Part shown: piece by piece, positions 26,694 through 38,006 of the stretch | Layout of the letters: every line of letters begins with the position of its first letter | Position numbering within the stretch: the first letter of the stretch is position 1 | Assembly: GCF_000016325.1 (NCBI RefSeq) | Contig: NC_009436.1 | Coordinates: 1,798,001-1,862,000, forward strand | Reading direction: 5' to 3' | DNA from: Enterobacter sp. 638 | GTDB taxonomy: Bacteria > Pseudomonadota > Gammaproteobacteria > Enterobacterales > Enterobacteriaceae | Length of the DNA: 64,000 nucleotides | Notes under the pieces: generated by a model | Seen by the model: the letters and a program-made list of their open reading frames with translations, nothing else | Told to the model about the DNA's origin: nothing | The model's database searches: none | Made by a program: the position numbers and the translations under genes

Positions 26694-27578
26694 TTAACGT
26701 TTCACGATCTTAATCGTCTGACCAAGACGAGACGGTTTGTCGGCACTCGCTTTCTGCGGTGCAGTCACGCATGCGGTTTCGACGCACACAAACGTTTTGT
26801 AGCCATCATCCGGCACGTCCGCCATGCTGACAGATAGCGCCGGGCCAGGGTTCCAGCCCACCACGTTGCTGTGATGCTGGTGAATCACTTCAATTGCGCG
26901 GTTTAGCTTCGCATCGTGGATCACGCTGCACGCTTCTGGATTCAGGTAAACGCGGTCAGTACGATCCGGGAAGGTCTGGACGCCATCGCTCAGTTTACCT
27001 TCTTTCGCGTTATCCACTTTGTCGATATAGGTATCGCCAAGGCCGCTGACTTTGACATCGGCAATGTTGCCGACGTTGAAATAGGTGTGCAGAGCAGAGG
27101 CGGTTTCAAACTCACCGTGAGCTTCCAGTTCGATTTCGCAGGTTTTGCCCAGCTTGAAGCGAGCAAACAGCGTGAAGTCATGCGGCCACAGCGCACGGGT
27201 CTCGTCGTTGCTTTGCAGCTCAAACGTCAGAACGGCGCCGTTATCATCTTCATTATGCGCTTTCAACGTCCATTGCTGGTTACGGGCAAAACCGTGAGCG
27301 GGCAGACCCGGTTGAGCTGCAGGACCAAACCACGGCCAGCAAATCGGTACGCCACCGCGAATTGCCGCGCCTTTTTTGAAGGATGTCGCCGCGCTCAGCC
27401 ACAGGCCTTCTTCTTCGCCTTCGGGTGTCCAGGAGAGCAAATGCGCACCGTTGAGCGCGACAGATGCCTTAACGCGCGGGTGGTCGACAACAATGATATC
27501 CGCTTCATCAATTTGGCGGCGGGAAAGCACAGGGGTAAGTTGTTCGACTACCGGAAGAGCAAAAATTTTGTGAATCAT
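26694..27578 (-). CDS. yeaD: D-hexose-6-phosphate epimerase-like protein YeaD
   Basis: A 294-residue protein of the aldose 1-epimerase superfamily; relatives interconvert anomers of glucose-6-phosphate. Family motifs are HLLSWTPEGEEEGLWLS near residue 47, GGVPICWPWFGP, HGFARNQQW and the late NPGPALSVSMADVPDDGYKT. The catalytic His and Glu lie in LHTYFNVGNI and the WNPGPA region. It follows gapA by about 80 bp with a terminator between, the usual gapA-yeaD order. Confidence 0.96.
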   Translation of the reverse strand: MIHKIFALPVVEQLTPVLSRRQIDEADIIVVDHPRVKASVALNGAHLLSWTPEGEEEGLWLSAATSFKKGAAIRGGVPICWPWFGPAAQPGLPAHGFARNQQWTLKAHNEDDNGAVLTFELQSNDETRALWPHDFTLFARFKLGKTCEIELEAHGEFETASALHTYFNVGNIADVKVSGLGDTYIDKVDNAKEGKLSDGVQTFPDRTDRVYLNPEACSVIHDAKLNRAIEVIHQHHSNVVGWNPGPALSVSMADVPDDGYKTFVCVETACVTAPQKASADKPSRLGQTIKIVKR

Positions 27579-27607
27579 TACGCAATCCTCTGTCTTATCT
27601 GCAGAAA

Positions 27608-27636
27608 TAAAAAAAGGCGACCGAAGTCGCCTTTTT
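27608..27636. terminator. Terminator after gapA
   Basis: AAAAAGGCGAC-CGAA-GTCGCCTTTTT is symmetric, so it can terminate on both strands. On the minus strand it ends gapA transcripts before yeaD. Confidence 0.92.
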
Positions 27637-27657
27637 GGATCAGATTCTCATCTCAAC

Positions 27658-28665
<1,008 letters not shown>

Positions 28666-28859
28666 CTATTTGTTAGTGAATAAAAGGTTGCCTGTAAAAT
28701 TACAAAAACCTTACGCAGCGTCAAGCGGAATCGTGTCAATCATTGCGACAAATCAATCCTGCGCATAACCTTTGTGCGACTGACCGCCTCACTTTCCTTT
28801 TGAGCTAGCAACCACATGGGGGCTGCGCGCGGGATTTTAAAGGGCCATCAGGATAAATA

Positions 28860-28875
28860 TGTGAGAAAGATCACA
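28860..28875. promoter_or_regulatory. CRP site between gapA and msrB
   Basis: TGTGAGAAAGATCACA matches the TGTGA-N6-TCACA consensus exactly. It lies in the 340-bp divergent region, where E. coli gapA is known to use several promoters, one CRP-dependent. I see no other clear element there. Confidence 0.8.
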
Positions 28876-28993
28876 ATTGGCTGACTGCTAAACCGCAACG
28901 CATAAGTTTAGAACAAAAGTTCACACTTCAGTGTTAATGTTTTGTTAGAATTCTCGGTAAAACGTGTCTGTTTCAACAGCGAGATATGAGCTT

Positions 28994-29407
28994 ATGTCGA
29001 ATCAACATAACCCTGATGACCTGAAAAAAAATTTGACGGAAATGCAGTTCTACGTCACGCAGAATCACGGGACCGAACCCCCATTCACCGGGCGTTTGCT
29101 GCACAATAAACGGGATGGTGTGTATCACTGTCTGGTGTGTGATGCGCCGCTGTTTAACTCGCAAACAAAATACGATTCTGGCTGCGGATGGCCAAGCTTT
29201 TACGAGCCTGTGAGCGATGAAGCAATCCGTTACCTTACCGACGCCAGCCACGGTATGCAGCGCACCGAAATCCGCTGTGGGAACTGTGATGCGCATCTCG
29301 GGCATGTGTTCCCGGATGGCCCGCAGCCAACGGGTGAACGTTTTTGCGTCAATTCGGCTTCGATGAGCTTCTCGGATGATGAGAATGGCGACCAGACAAA
29401 AGGCTGA
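28994..29407 (+). CDS. msrB: Methionine-R-sulfoxide reductase B
   Basis: A 137-residue enzyme that repairs Met-R-sulfoxide in proteins. Zinc-binding pairs CLVC and CGNC frame the fold; [10 protein letters not shown] and [10 protein letters not shown] are family blocks and the catalytic Cys is in RFCVNSASM. The start is at 28994 because it gives the E. coli length; a longer frame from 28964 lacks a ribosome site. It is divergent from gapA and 41 bp before yeaC. Confidence 0.97.
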   Translation: MSNQHNPDDLKKNLTEMQFYVTQNHGTEPPFTGRLLHNKRDGVYHCLVCDAPLFNSQTKYDSGCGWPSFYEPVSDEAIRYLTDASHGMQRTEIRCGNCDAHLGHVFPDGPQPTGERFCVNSASMSFSDDENGDQTKG

Positions 29408-29448
29408 AGAAACGATTCAGCAAATTATTCCTTCAGAGCGGATTTTTC

Positions 29449-29724
29449 ATGAATATCGATGACATGATCAACACGATGACGCCAGAGGTTTATCAGCGTC
29501 TGGTGACAGCAGTTGAATTAGGAAAATGGCCAGACGGTGTGGCGCTCACGCCAGAGCAAAAAGAGAACAGTTTGCAACTGGTGATGTTATGGCAGGCGCG
29601 CAACAACACTGACGCTCAGCACATGACGATCGACACGCAAGGTCAGATGGTGATGAAAAGCAAACGCGAGCTGAAAGAAGATTTTGGCATTACGCCAAAG
29701 CCGATTGCGACATTTAAATCCTAA
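29449..29724 (+). CDS. yeaC: DUF1315 family protein YeaC
   Basis: A 91-residue cytosolic protein starting MNIDDMINTMTPEVYQRLVT; the DUF1315 core includes WPDGVALTPEQKENSLQ. It is near-identical to E. coli YeaC. The function is unknown. It probably shares the msrB transcript (41-bp gap). Confidence 0.95.
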   Translation: MNIDDMINTMTPEVYQRLVTAVELGKWPDGVALTPEQKENSLQLVMLWQARNNTDAQHMTIDTQGQMVMKSKRELKEDFGITPKPIATFKS

Positions 29725-29744
29725 TCTGTCGAACAAGCGCAGCA

Positions 29745-29783
29745 ATCCCTCCTGAATGGGTTTCGACACATAACAGGAGGGAT
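29745..29783. terminator. Inverted repeat between convergent yeaC and yajD
   Basis: ATCCCTCCTG and CAGGAGGGAT form a perfect 10-bp stem with a 19-base loop. It lies 20 bp after yeaC and 13 bp after yajD ends. It has no clear T run, so its terminator role is uncertain. Confidence 0.55.
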
Positions 29784-29795
29784 GGACAGTCTGCG

Positions 29796-30140
29796 TTATT
29801 TCTTGTCGATCATCGCTTTAAGATTGGCAAACGGATTGTATTTCGCTTCACCCACGTCTTTCTGCGCATCTTCTCCCGCCACGACCGTTGAACCGTACAA
29901 ATCCACTTCAGTGTATTTCGAGTGCTCATGATCGTGACAGTACAGGCACAACATCTCCCAGTTGCTGCCATCTTCCGGGTTATTGCTGTGATCGTGATCG
30001 ATATGATGCACGGTCAACTCGCGCAAATTTGAATAGACGAATTCGCGTGAACAGCGTCCACAGACCCACGGAAAGAGTTTTAGCGCCTTTTCCCGATAAC
30101 CGACTTCCAGCCGGGCGTAATTTTTTGGGATAAAAGCCAT
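29796..30140 (-). CDS. yajD: HNH nuclease-like protein YajD
   Basis: A 114-residue protein with the HNH fold: zinc pairs CGRC and CLYC, the HNH core LTVHHIDHDHSNNPEDG, and a following HDHEHSKY. It is almost identical to E. coli YajD, which lies elsewhere in K-12 (near tsx/nrdR). The start at MAFIPKNYARLE is taken from E. coli; the open frame upstream runs through a terminator. The nuclease substrate is unknown. It is downstream of pncA on the same strand. Confidence 0.93.
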   Translation of the reverse strand: MAFIPKNYARLEVGYREKALKLFPWVCGRCSREFVYSNLRELTVHHIDHDHSNNPEDGSNWEMLCLYCHDHEHSKYTEVDLYGSTVVAGEDAQKDVGEAKYNPFANLKAMIDKK

Positions 30141-30156
30141 ACGACGTACCTCATCT

Positions 30157-30192
30157 AAAAATAAAATAGCGGTGTCTGAATGCGACACCGCT
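30157..30192 (-). terminator. pncA terminator, 17 bp before yajD
   Basis: Minus strand: AGCGGTGTC-GCATTCA-GACACCGCT followed by ATTTTATTTTT. It starts 10 bp after the pncA stop and ends 17 bp before the yajD ATG. Confidence 0.88.
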
Positions 30193-30201
30193 GATTAAAC
30201 G

Positions 30202-30843
30202 TTAAGCCTGGGTCTCTTCCCAGTCTGCCAGCGTATAGAGCGTCGCGCCTGCTGTGGACATCTCCATAAACGCCAGCGCGCTATCGTGCGCATCGAGGTT
30301 GACGCCACGACAACCATCGGTAATGACGCTCACCTGGTAACCCAGCTTAAGCGCATCCAGCACGGTATATTTCACACAGTAATCCGTCGCCAGCCCCATC
30401 ACAATCAGCTCGTGAATCTCATGATGACGCAGCCATTCGTCCAGCGCAGTTTGCTGGCGATGTTCGTTATCAAAAAAGGCGCTGTAGCTGTCGATTAAGG
30501 GGTTTTCGCCTTTATGAAACACCGCATCAATGGCGTGCTGATTGAGCAGCGGGTGTAGCTGTGCGCCTTCCGTTTGCTGAACGCAATGATCCGGCCAGAG
30601 TGTTTGCGCCAGCCCGTCGAGTTCGCCTTGAGAAAAGGGTTCCGCATTGTGCTGACTGGCGAAACTGCCGTGATCCGCAGGATGCCAGTCCTGGCTTGCA
30701 ACCACCGCTTCACCGCGCGCTTTACACCAGGCGATCAGCGCATTGGCCACATCAACGGTACTGTCGCCTTCCGCAACCGCCAGCGCGCCGCCCGCGCAAA
30801 AATCATTTTGCAGATCGACCAGCAGCAGAGCTCGTTGTTTCAT
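30202..30843 (-). CDS. pncA: Nicotinamidase PncA
   Basis: A 213-residue cytosolic amidase of the NAD salvage route, nicotinamide to nicotinate; it also activates pyrazinamide. The isochorismatase-like triad is seen as Asp in LVDLQNDFC, Lys in FHKGENP and Cys in LATDYCVKYT. SQDWHPADHGSF holds metal-binding His. The ATG at 30843 gives the E. coli length; a TTG in front is ignored. The gap to the ansA stop is 10 bp, so ansA-pncA form an operon. Confidence 0.97.
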   Translation of the reverse strand: MKQRALLLVDLQNDFCAGGALAVAEGDSTVDVANALIAWCKARGEAVVASQDWHPADHGSFASQHNAEPFSQGELDGLAQTLWPDHCVQQTEGAQLHPLLNQHAIDAVFHKGENPLIDSYSAFFDNEHRQQTALDEWLRHHEIHELIVMGLATDYCVKYTVLDALKLGYQVSVITDGCRGVNLDAHDSALAFMEMSTAGATLYTLADWEETQA

Positions 30844-30853
30844 CAAAAACTCC

Positions 30854-31870
30854 TTATTCGTCCGGCGTCAGTTCGCCACGCAGGTTTTGCATCATGGCGT
30901 TGCGCATCGCATCCACGTCCAGATCCTGACTGAGTAAATAGTGAAGTTTAGTCAGCGTGGCTTCTACCGTCATATCGAAGCCGCTAATTACACCGGCCTG
31001 AGCCAGCGCGTTGCCGGTGGCGTAACCACCCATATTGACCTTGCCAGACATACATTGCGTCAGGTTAATCACCAGGATGCCGCGCGCGCTCGCTTCCTGA
31101 AGCTCTTTCAGGAATTCACCGTTCTGCGGCGCATTGCCCACACCGTAGGAGCGCAGGATCAGCGCTTTAACCGGCTGGCGCAGGAAGTTGCGCACCACGT
31201 CTGCTGAAATTCCAGGATAAATCGTCACCACGCCAATAGGCTGCGGTGTGATCGGGTGGACAATCAGCTCGCCCGCAGTGTGTGGGGCAGGCGGGGTGCC
31301 AAGGCGACGAATATGAATGCCTGCTTCCAGCAGCGGTTGCAGATTTGGCGAAGCAAAGGCATCGAACCCGTCGGCGTGGGCTTTGGTGGTGCGATTCCCG
31401 CGATACAGACGATTGTTGAAAAACAGCGTCACTTCGTTAATCGGATAATTTGCCGCCACGTACAGGGAGTTCAGCAAGTTGATCTGCCCGTCGGAGCGCA
31501 GTTCTGCCAGCGGGATTTGTGACCCCGTGACGATCACCGGTTTGCCCAAATTCTCCAGCATGAAGGAGAGTGCGGACGCGGTAAACGCCATGGTGTCGGT
31601 GCCGTGCAGGATCACGAAACCGTCGTAATCGTCATAATGCGCTTTGATATCGTCCGCAATATGCTGCCAGTCTTCTGGCGTCATATCGGATGAGTCCATT
31701 AGCGGATCGTATTCGTGGATGGTGAAGTCAGGCATTTCCGGGCGATGAAACTCTGGCATCAGCGCGAGCTGGCGCTGGAGGTGACCGGAAACAGGGATAT
31801 AGCCATTTTCTGAGCGCTGCATACCGATTGTACCGCCGGTATACGCCACATAAATCGATTTCTTCTGCAT
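30854..31870 (-). CDS. ansA: L-asparaginase I (cytoplasmic)
   Basis: A 338-residue low-affinity asparaginase. Both catalytic threonines are visible, in YTGGTIGMQ near the start and in the ILHGTDTMAFTASALS block. No signal peptide is present, as expected for the cytosolic enzyme. Tandem ATGs at 31873 and 31870; the second gives the E. coli length. A terminator for sppA lies 26 bp upstream. It is followed by pncA. Confidence 0.97.
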   Translation of the reverse strand: MQKKSIYVAYTGGTIGMQRSENGYIPVSGHLQRQLALMPEFHRPEMPDFTIHEYDPLMDSSDMTPEDWQHIADDIKAHYDDYDGFVILHGTDTMAFTASALSFMLENLGKPVIVTGSQIPLAELRSDGQINLLNSLYVAANYPINEVTLFFNNRLYRGNRTTKAHADGFDAFASPNLQPLLEAGIHIRRLGTPPAPHTAGELIVHPITPQPIGVVTIYPGISADVVRNFLRQPVKALILRSYGVGNAPQNGEFLKELQEASARGILVINLTQCMSGKVNMGGYATGNALAQAGVISGFDMTVEATLTKLHYLLSQDLDVDAMRNAMMQNLRGELTPDE

Positions 31871-31895
31871 CATTTTGTGTTCTTAGGCTTCAAAG

Positions 31896-31923
31896 AAAAA
31901 TCCCCCCTTCGCGAGAAGAGGGG
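31896..31923 (-). terminator. sppA terminator, just upstream of ansA
   Basis: Minus strand CCCCTCTTC-TCGC-GAAGGGGGG followed by ATTTTTC; it begins 7 bp after the sppA stop. Confidence 0.85.
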
Positions 31924-31929
31924 ACGAGG

Positions 31930-33786
31930 TTAGCGTACGTTCGCGCAGGTCAGGCAAAATGCGTAACGGTTTTGCGGATCGTTAAAGGCGGCGAGTTTAT
32001 CGCTTTCACCTTTCACAACGCTCGCAGCCGTCGCCACGGGCGCTGGCAGATACGCCTGAATGGCGGCTGGCAGCATGGCGCGAACGGAGACGGACATCCC
32101 GTTCATGACCATATCAATAAACGTGGGTTCATCCTGATAATACGCAATGTGCCACTGTTTCAGCTTCGCCAGTTCGGCGGCCTTCGCGACGGCGTCATCA
32201 AAATCACCCAGGCTGTCGACCAGACCGTTGTTCTTCGCATCCTGACCGGTCCAGACGTGGCCCTGAGCAATTTTATCGATCTGCTCTGGCGTTGACTTAC
32301 GTGATTCCGCCACCAGCGTGATAAAGCGCTTGTAGCCGTTCTCGATGGTCAACTGCATCATCTGCGACACTTCCGGCGGCAGCGATTTGGTCACGGACAC
32401 ATCGGCCAGTGGTGACGTCGCAACGCCATCCGTGTGCACACCCAGATAATCCAGGCTGTTTTCTACGGTGTTGATCACCCCGAAGATGCCGATAGAACCG
32501 GTCAGCGTGCTTGGGTTTGCCACGATATAGTTGGCTGGTGTGGAGATCCAGTATCCGCCGGATGCCGCCATACCGCCCATCGAGACCACGACCGGTTTGC
32601 CCGCTGCACGCGCTGCCGCAAGCTCAGCGCGAATCACTTCAGACGCACTCACGCTGCCACCAGGGCTGTTGACGCGCAGGACAATCGCTTTCACTTTCGG
32701 GTCGAGACGCGCGTCGCGGATTTGCGATGCCGTCGTGTCACCCCCCACGTTGCCCGGTGTCTCTTCACCGTCCATGATCGCGCCATTAGCGAAGACCACG
32801 GCGACGCTATCACCTGTTTCACTCGGTTTCTTCGTGGTGTAGTCATACAGACTCACCGCGCTGTAATTCTTCTCTTCTTTGCTCCAGCCAAACTGCTTGG
32901 TCAGCGCTTTTTCGATATCCGCGCTGGATCCGAGCGTATCGACCAGTTTGTTGTCCAGAGCATATTTTGCCGTATCGCCATCCACCTTTTGCAGTCCATC
33001 CAGCATCGCTTGCGCGCCCGGGAAGATTTGCTCAGGGGTGACCTGACGGTTAGCGGCAACGGTGGTCAGATAGTTATTCCACAGCTCGCCAATCCAGCGG
33101 CTGTCGGCTTCACGCGCGGCAGGAGACATATCGTTGCGAATAAACGGTTCAACGGCGGATTTATAGGTCCCGACGCGGAAGACATGCGTGGTCACTTTCA
33201 GCTTCTCGAGCAGCGATTTGTAATACAGGCCGTTCGTCGCAAACCCGTGCAGATCAACTGTACCCTGTGGGGAAAGCCAAATTTTGTTGGCAAAGCTCGC
33301 CAGATAGTATTGCCCCTGGCTGTAGCTATCACCCACCGCAATCACCGGTTTACCGCTGTCGCGGAATTCGCGCAGGGCTTTACCGATGTATTGCATCGAG
33401 GGCTGGTCGGCACCGGCAAAGTTTTTCAGATCCAGAACGATCCCGGTGATGTTGCGATCGTCTTTGGCCTGACGAATCGCCTCAACGATATCAAACAGGG
33501 AGTTTTCCTGCAGGCGATCGGACGTCGCGCCAAACAGCTGGCGGCCAATCACCCCCAGGCGATTACTGGCGGACGGTTTGTCGACAATTACGCCGGTGAT
33601 ATCCAGCAACAGCGCGCCACGCCCGGAATTCTGCGCCTGGTTGCTGCTGCTGATGTGCATCCAGACGCCCACACAGACCAGAATCAGGAAGATGAAAAAC
33701 ACGTTCATCACCAGTTCGCGGATAAAATTGAGCAGCCGCCACGTCCATTTAAAGAAACCGGCAAAAATTCGCCAAAGGGTTCGCAT
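31930..33786 (-). CDS. sppA: Signal peptide peptidase SppA (protease IV)
   Basis: A 618-residue inner-membrane serine protease that degrades released signal peptides. One transmembrane helix lies at about residues 25-45 and two tandem S49 domains follow. The catalytic Lys is in the [12 protein letters not shown] region of the first domain and the Ser in [12 protein letters not shown] of the second, as in E. coli where the dyad spans both. Length equals E. coli SppA. It is transcribed away from ydjA. Confidence 0.97.
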   Translation of the reverse strand: MRTLWRIFAGFFKWTWRLLNFIRELVMNVFFIFLILVCVGVWMHISSSNQAQNSGRGALLLDITGVIVDKPSASNRLGVIGRQLFGATSDRLQENSLFDIVEAIRQAKDDRNITGIVLDLKNFAGADQPSMQYIGKALREFRDSGKPVIAVGDSYSQGQYYLASFANKIWLSPQGTVDLHGFATNGLYYKSLLEKLKVTTHVFRVGTYKSAVEPFIRNDMSPAAREADSRWIGELWNNYLTTVAANRQVTPEQIFPGAQAMLDGLQKVDGDTAKYALDNKLVDTLGSSADIEKALTKQFGWSKEEKNYSAVSLYDYTTKKPSETGDSVAVVFANGAIMDGEETPGNVGGDTTASQIRDARLDPKVKAIVLRVNSPGGSVSASEVIRAELAAARAAGKPVVVSMGGMAASGGYWISTPANYIVANPSTLTGSIGIFGVINTVENSLDYLGVHTDGVATSPLADVSVTKSLPPEVSQMMQLTIENGYKRFITLVAESRKSTPEQIDKIAQGHVWTGQDAKNNGLVDSLGDFDDAVAKAAELAKLKQWHIAYYQDEPTFIDMVMNGMSVSVRAMLPAAIQAYLPAPVATAASVVKGESDKLAAFNDPQNRYAFCLTCANVR

Positions 33787-33952
33787 GTGTACTCCCTAAC
33801 CAGAAAATGACTGTTCCGTCGCGACTGGACGGCAATGTGGGCTTATCGTAATGACCCAACCGCCACTTGTCAGCAGGAATCGCCCACTACGCTGTAACAA
33901 AATCTGCTGTCGTGTTAATTTTGTGAGCAATTTTGAAGACAGGAGTTAACCA

Positions 33953-34504
33953 ATGGACGCACTAGAACTGCTTGTTAACCGTCGTAGCGCTTCACGCCTG
34001 GCCGAACCCGCTCCTGCGGGTCAGCAACTGGACAGCATTTTGCAGGCCGGAATGCGCGCGCCGGACCACGGTACGCTGCAGCCGTGGCATTTCTTTATTA
34101 TCGAAGGTGAAGGGCGTGAGCGCTTCAGCGCTTTACTGGAGAAAGGGGCGATCGCCGCGAGTCAGGACGACAAGGCTATCGATAAAGCCCGCAGCGCGCC
34201 GTTCCGCGCGCCAATGATTATCGCCGTGGTGGCAAAATGCCAGGCCGGGCATAAAGTGCCCGTCTGGGAACAAGAGATGTCAGCGGGTTGCGCAGTCATG
34301 GCCATGCAAATGGCGGCGGTCGCGCAGGGCTTTAATGGCATCTGGCGTACCGGCCCGTTGACCGACAGCCCGGTTGTTCGCGAGGGATTATCCTGCGGCG
34401 AACACGATAAAATCGTCGGTTTCCTCTATCTCGGAACGCCACAACTCAAAGCGTCCACTACCGTTTCCGTGCCCGACGCCACGCCGTTCGTTACCCATTT
34501 CTGA
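33953..34504 (+). CDS. ydjA: Nitroreductase-family flavoprotein YdjA
   Basis: A 183-residue minimal FMN nitroreductase. The N-terminal [18 protein letters not shown] has the FMN-binding RRS, and [19 protein letters not shown] and [14 protein letters not shown] complete the cofactor pocket. AGGAGTTAACC precedes the ATG. Its physiological substrate is unknown. It is followed by selD with a large palindrome between them. Confidence 0.95.
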   Translation: MDALELLVNRRSASRLAEPAPAGQQLDSILQAGMRAPDHGTLQPWHFFIIEGEGRERFSALLEKGAIAASQDDKAIDKARSAPFRAPMIIAVVAKCQAGHKVPVWEQEMSAGCAVMAMQMAAVAQGFNGIWRTGPLTDSPVVREGLSCGEHDKIVGFLYLGTPQLKASTTVSVPDATPFVTHF

Positions 34505-34516
34505 TAAGCACACTAA

Positions 34517-34557
34517 ACTGTCTGGATTCTGCGCATCCGCGCCAGAATTCAGACAGT
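34517..34557. repeat. Large inverted repeat between ydjA and selD
   Basis: ACTGTCTG-GATTCTG-CGC pairs with GCG-CCAGAATT-CAGACAGT over about 18 bp around ATCC. It lies 13 bp after ydjA; no T run follows. It may be an mRNA 3' stabiliser or a regulator site for selD. Confidence 0.6.
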
Positions 34558-34619
34558 CAGACTTACCTCTTTAAGGAATGAGCGCTACCATAGCGCCACA
34601 GCAATGACAGGAGATGTCC

Positions 34620-35663
34620 ATGAGCGAGCAAACCATTCGTCTAACGCAATACAGCCACGGAGCAGGTTGCGGTTGTAAAATTTCCCCTAAGGTGCTGGAG
34701 ACCATTCTGCACAGTGAACAGGCGAAGTTTGTCGACCCGAACCTGCTTGTCGGTAATGAAACGCGTGACGATGCGGCGGTTTATGATTTAGGCAACGGGA
34801 CCAGCGTTATCAGCACCACCGATTTCTTTATGCCTATCGTCGATAATCCGTTTGATTTTGGACGCATCGCGGCCACCAATGCGATCAGCGATATTTTCGC
34901 GATGGGCGGTAAACCGATTATGGCGATTGCCATTCTGGGCTGGCCAATTAACACCCTTGCGCCGGAAATTGCCCGCGAAGTCATTGAGGGCGGGCGCTTT
35001 GCCTGTCAACAGGCGGGGATCGCGCTGGCCGGTGGGCATTCCATCGATGCGCCGGAGCCGATTTTTGGTCTGGCCGTCACCGGCATCGTCCCGACGGAAC
35101 GCGTCAAGCGTAACAGCACCGCGCAGCCGGGTTGCAAACTGTTCCTGACTAAACCGCTCGGTATTGGCGTGCTCACCACCGCCGAGAAAAAATCGCTGCT
35201 CAAACCAGAACACATTGGCCTTGCGACAGAAGTCATGTGCCAGATGAACCTCGCGGGTGCCGCGTTCGCGAATATTGACGGCGTGAAAGCGATGACCGAC
35301 GTCACCGGTTTTGGGCTGCTCGGTCACCTGAGCGAAGTCTGTCAGGGCGCAGGTGTGCAGGCGCAAATCGTGTATCAGGAGATTCCAAAACTGCCGGGCG
35401 TTGAAGAGTACATCGCGCAAGGCGCGGTCCCTGGCGGCACGCAGCGTAACTTTGCCAGCTACGGACATCTGATGGGCGAAATGCCTGTCGAATGGCGCGA
35501 TCTGCTGTGCGACCCGCAAACGTCCGGCGGCCTTCTGCTGGCGGTGACGCCAGAGTCGGAAACCGAAGTCAAAGCCACGGCCGCTGAATTCGGTATCACC
35601 CTGACCGCCATCGGTGAGCTGGTCACCGCCCGCGGCGGCCGTCCGATGATTGAGATTCGTTAA
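34620..35663 (+). CDS. selD: Selenophosphate synthetase SelD
   Basis: A 347-residue ATP-dependent enzyme that makes selenophosphate for Sec-tRNA and selenouridine. The active-site Cys is in [10 protein letters not shown] (not selenocysteine here), followed by the glycine-rich [18 protein letters not shown] sits 6 bp before the ATG at 34620 but touches the ATG at 34614, which decides the start. selD is 4 bp upstream of topB, a conserved tandem. Confidence 0.97.
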   Translation: MSEQTIRLTQYSHGAGCGCKISPKVLETILHSEQAKFVDPNLLVGNETRDDAAVYDLGNGTSVISTTDFFMPIVDNPFDFGRIAATNAISDIFAMGGKPIMAIAILGWPINTLAPEIAREVIEGGRFACQQAGIALAGGHSIDAPEPIFGLAVTGIVPTERVKRNSTAQPGCKLFLTKPLGIGVLTTAEKKSLLKPEHIGLATEVMCQMNLAGAAFANIDGVKAMTDVTGFGLLGHLSEVCQGAGVQAQIVYQEIPKLPGVEEYIAQGAVPGGTQRNFASYGHLMGEMPVEWRDLLCDPQTSGGLLLAVTPESETEVKATAAEFGITLTAIGELVTARGGRPMIEIR

Positions 35664-35667
35664 TTCG

Positions 35668-37572
35668 ATGCGGCTGTATATTGCGGAAAAGCCAAGCCTG
35701 GCCCGAGCCATTGCAGATGTGCTGCCAAAGCCACATCGCAAGGGCGACGGCTTTATTGAGTGCGGAAAAGGGCAGGTGGTCACCTGGTGTATCGGGCACC
35801 TGCTTGAGCAGGCGCAGCCGGACGTCTATGACAGCCGCTACGCCCGCTGGAACCTGAACGACCTGCCTATTGTGCCGGAAAAGTGGCGTTTACAGCCGCG
35901 ACCGTCGGTCACAAAACAGCTCAACGTGATTAAGCGTTTCCTGCACGACGCGGCTGAAATCGTCCATGCGGGTGACCCGGATCGCGAAGGGCAACTGCTG
36001 GTGGACGAAGTGCTCGATTATCTTGAGCTGGCGCCAGAAAAACGCAAACAGGTGCAGCGCTGTCTGATAAACGATCTCAACCCGCAGGCCGTTGAGCGGG
36101 CAATTTCTCGTCTGCGCTCTAACAACGAATTTATCCCGCTGTGCGTCTCCGCGCTGGCGCGTGCGCGTGCCGACTGGCTGTACGGCATCAACATGACCCG
36201 CGCGTATACGATTTTAGGGCGCAACGCGGGCTATCAGGGTGTGCTCTCCGTTGGACGGGTGCAAACGCCTGTTTTAGGGCTGGTGGTACGCCGTGACGAA
36301 GAGATCGAGAACTTCGTAGCGAAAGACTTCTTTGAGGTGAAGGCGCATATCGTAACGCCGAAGGACGAGCGTTTCGTCGCCGTCTGGCAACCCAGCGAAG
36401 CCTGCGAGCCCTATCAGGATGAAGAAGGGCGTTTATTGCATCGTCCACTGGCGGAGCACGTCGTTAACCGCATTGCCGGTCAACCGGCCATCGTCACCAG
36501 CTATAACGATAAACGGGAATCAGAACCCGCGCCGCTGCCGTTTTCGCTGTCGGCATTACAGATTGAAGCGGGCAAACGCTACGGCATGAGCGCGCAAAAC
36601 GTCCTGGATATTTGCCAGAAGCTTTATGAAACGCACAAGCTGATTACCTATCCGCGTTCGGATAGCCGTTATTTGCCGGAAGAACATTTTGCCGGGCGTC
36701 ATGCGGTGCTGAATGCGATTGGCGTCCACACGCCGGATCTGCTCCCGCAGCCAGCCGTGAATCTGGAGACGCGTAACCGCTGCTGGGATGATAAAAAAGT
36801 CGATGCCCACCATGCGATTATCCCGACGGCGCGCGCCAGCAACGTTAATCTGACTGAAAATGAGTCGAAGGTTTATCAGCTGGTGGCTCGTCAATATCTG
36901 ATGCAGTTCTGCGCTGACGCGATGTTCCGCAAATGCGTTATCGAACTGGAGATTGCCAAAGCGAAGTTTGTCGCGAAAGCGCGTTTCCTGGCCGAAGCTG
37001 GCTGGCGTACGCTGCTGGGCAATAAAGAGCGCGACGAAGAAAACGACGGCACACCGCTGCCGGTGGTCGCGAAAAACGACGAACTCCTGTGCGAGAAAGG
37101 CGAAGTAATTGAGCGTCAGACGCAGCCGCCGCGACACTTCACCGATGCCACGTTGCTCTCTGCCATGACCGGGATCGCCCGTTTTGTGCAGGATAAAGAC
37201 TTGAAAAAGATCCTGCGCGCGACGGACGGATTGGGCACTGAGGCCACACGCGCTGGGATTATCGAACTGCTGTTTAAACGCGGTTTTCTCATCAAAAAAG
37301 GCCGCTATATTCAGTCAACGGATCCAGGCCGGGCGCTGATTCACTCCCTGCCGGAACTGGCCGCACGACCGGATATGACCGCGCACTGGGAATCGATCCT
37401 GACAAAAATCAGTGAAAAAGAGTGCCGCTACCAGGACTTCATGCAGCCGCTGGTGGGAACATTATTTGATCTGATTAATCAGGCGCGAACGACGCCAGTG
37501 AAAAATTTCAGAGGAATGGTTGCGCCAGGCGGCGCGAAAAAACCGTTCAAAAAGAAAAAGAGCGCAGCCTGA
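35668..37572 (+). CDS. topB: DNA topoisomerase III
   Basis: A 634-residue type IA topoisomerase that decatenates DNA and resolves recombination intermediates. A Toprim domain (about 1-150) has [18 protein letters not shown] and [17 protein letters not shown] with the metal-binding acids; the active Tyr is in [17 protein letters not shown]. The C-terminus is a short Lys-rich tail ([14 protein letters not shown]), shorter than the 653-residue E. coli enzyme. It starts 4 bp after selD with no good ribosome site, suggesting coupling. Confidence 0.97.
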   Translation: MRLYIAEKPSLARAIADVLPKPHRKGDGFIECGKGQVVTWCIGHLLEQAQPDVYDSRYARWNLNDLPIVPEKWRLQPRPSVTKQLNVIKRFLHDAAEIVHAGDPDREGQLLVDEVLDYLELAPEKRKQVQRCLINDLNPQAVERAISRLRSNNEFIPLCVSALARARADWLYGINMTRAYTILGRNAGYQGVLSVGRVQTPVLGLVVRRDEEIENFVAKDFFEVKAHIVTPKDERFVAVWQPSEACEPYQDEEGRLLHRPLAEHVVNRIAGQPAIVTSYNDKRESEPAPLPFSLSALQIEAGKRYGMSAQNVLDICQKLYETHKLITYPRSDSRYLPEEHFAGRHAVLNAIGVHTPDLLPQPAVNLETRNRCWDDKKVDAHHAIIPTARASNVNLTENESKVYQLVARQYLMQFCADAMFRKCVIELEIAKAKFVAKARFLAEAGWRTLLGNKERDEENDGTPLPVVAKNDELLCEKGEVIERQTQPPRHFTDATLLSAMTGIARFVQDKDLKKILRATDGLGTEATRAGIIELLFKRGFLIKKGRYIQSTDPGRALIHSLPELAARPDMTAHWESILTKISEKECRYQDFMQPLVGTLFDLINQARTTPVKNFRGMVAPGGAKKPFKKKKSAA

Positions 37573-37636
37573 TGTCGCTGTTACAGCGCAATCTCTGTGG
37601 GTGACCGCTGAGCGAGAGCAAGCACAAGGCATAAGT

Positions 37637-37990
37637 AAAACGGCAACTTCGGTTGCCATTTTTAGTGTTTGCTCCTCTCCCTGTGGGAGGCTTGGGGTGA
37701 AGGTTTCAGACCGCATAAGACAAAAGTAAAACGGCAACTTCGGTTGCCGTTTTTAGTATTTGCTCCCTCTCCCGTGGGAGAGGGTTGGGGTGAGGGCACC
37801 AGACCGCACAAGACAAAAGCAAAACGGCAACCTCGGTTGCCATTTTTAGTATTTGCTCCCTTACCTCGTGGAAGAGGCTTGGGGTGAAGGTTTCAGATCG
37901 CGCAAGACAAAAGCAAAACGGCAACCGAGGTTGCCGTTTTTAGTGTTTGCTCCCTCTCCCGTGGGAGAGGGTTGGGGTGAGGGCACCAGA
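37637..37990. repeat. Tandem repeat block of four hairpin units (A-B-A-B)
   Basis: Four units begin with AAAACGGCAAC at 37637, 37728, 37821 and 37915 (91, 93, 94, 76 bp). Each carries a CGGCAAC/GTTGCC hairpin flanked by A and T runs (a bidirectional terminator) and a second hairpin in a CTCTCCCGTGGGAGAG context followed by a GGTTGGGGTGA-like segment. Units 1 and 3 share the variant ending in GGTTTCAGA, units 2 and 4 the variant ending GGGCACCAGA, so a dimer was duplicated. The block fills most of the 434-bp convergent gap 37573-38006, and nothing else is seen there. Confidence 0.9.
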
Positions 37991-38006
37991 AAGTACCCTA
38001 AACATC

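Noticed and set aside
37637..37990. Possible CRISPR array
   Set aside because: Units are contiguous 91-94 bp repeats with internal hairpins and no unique spacers; no cas genes in the window.
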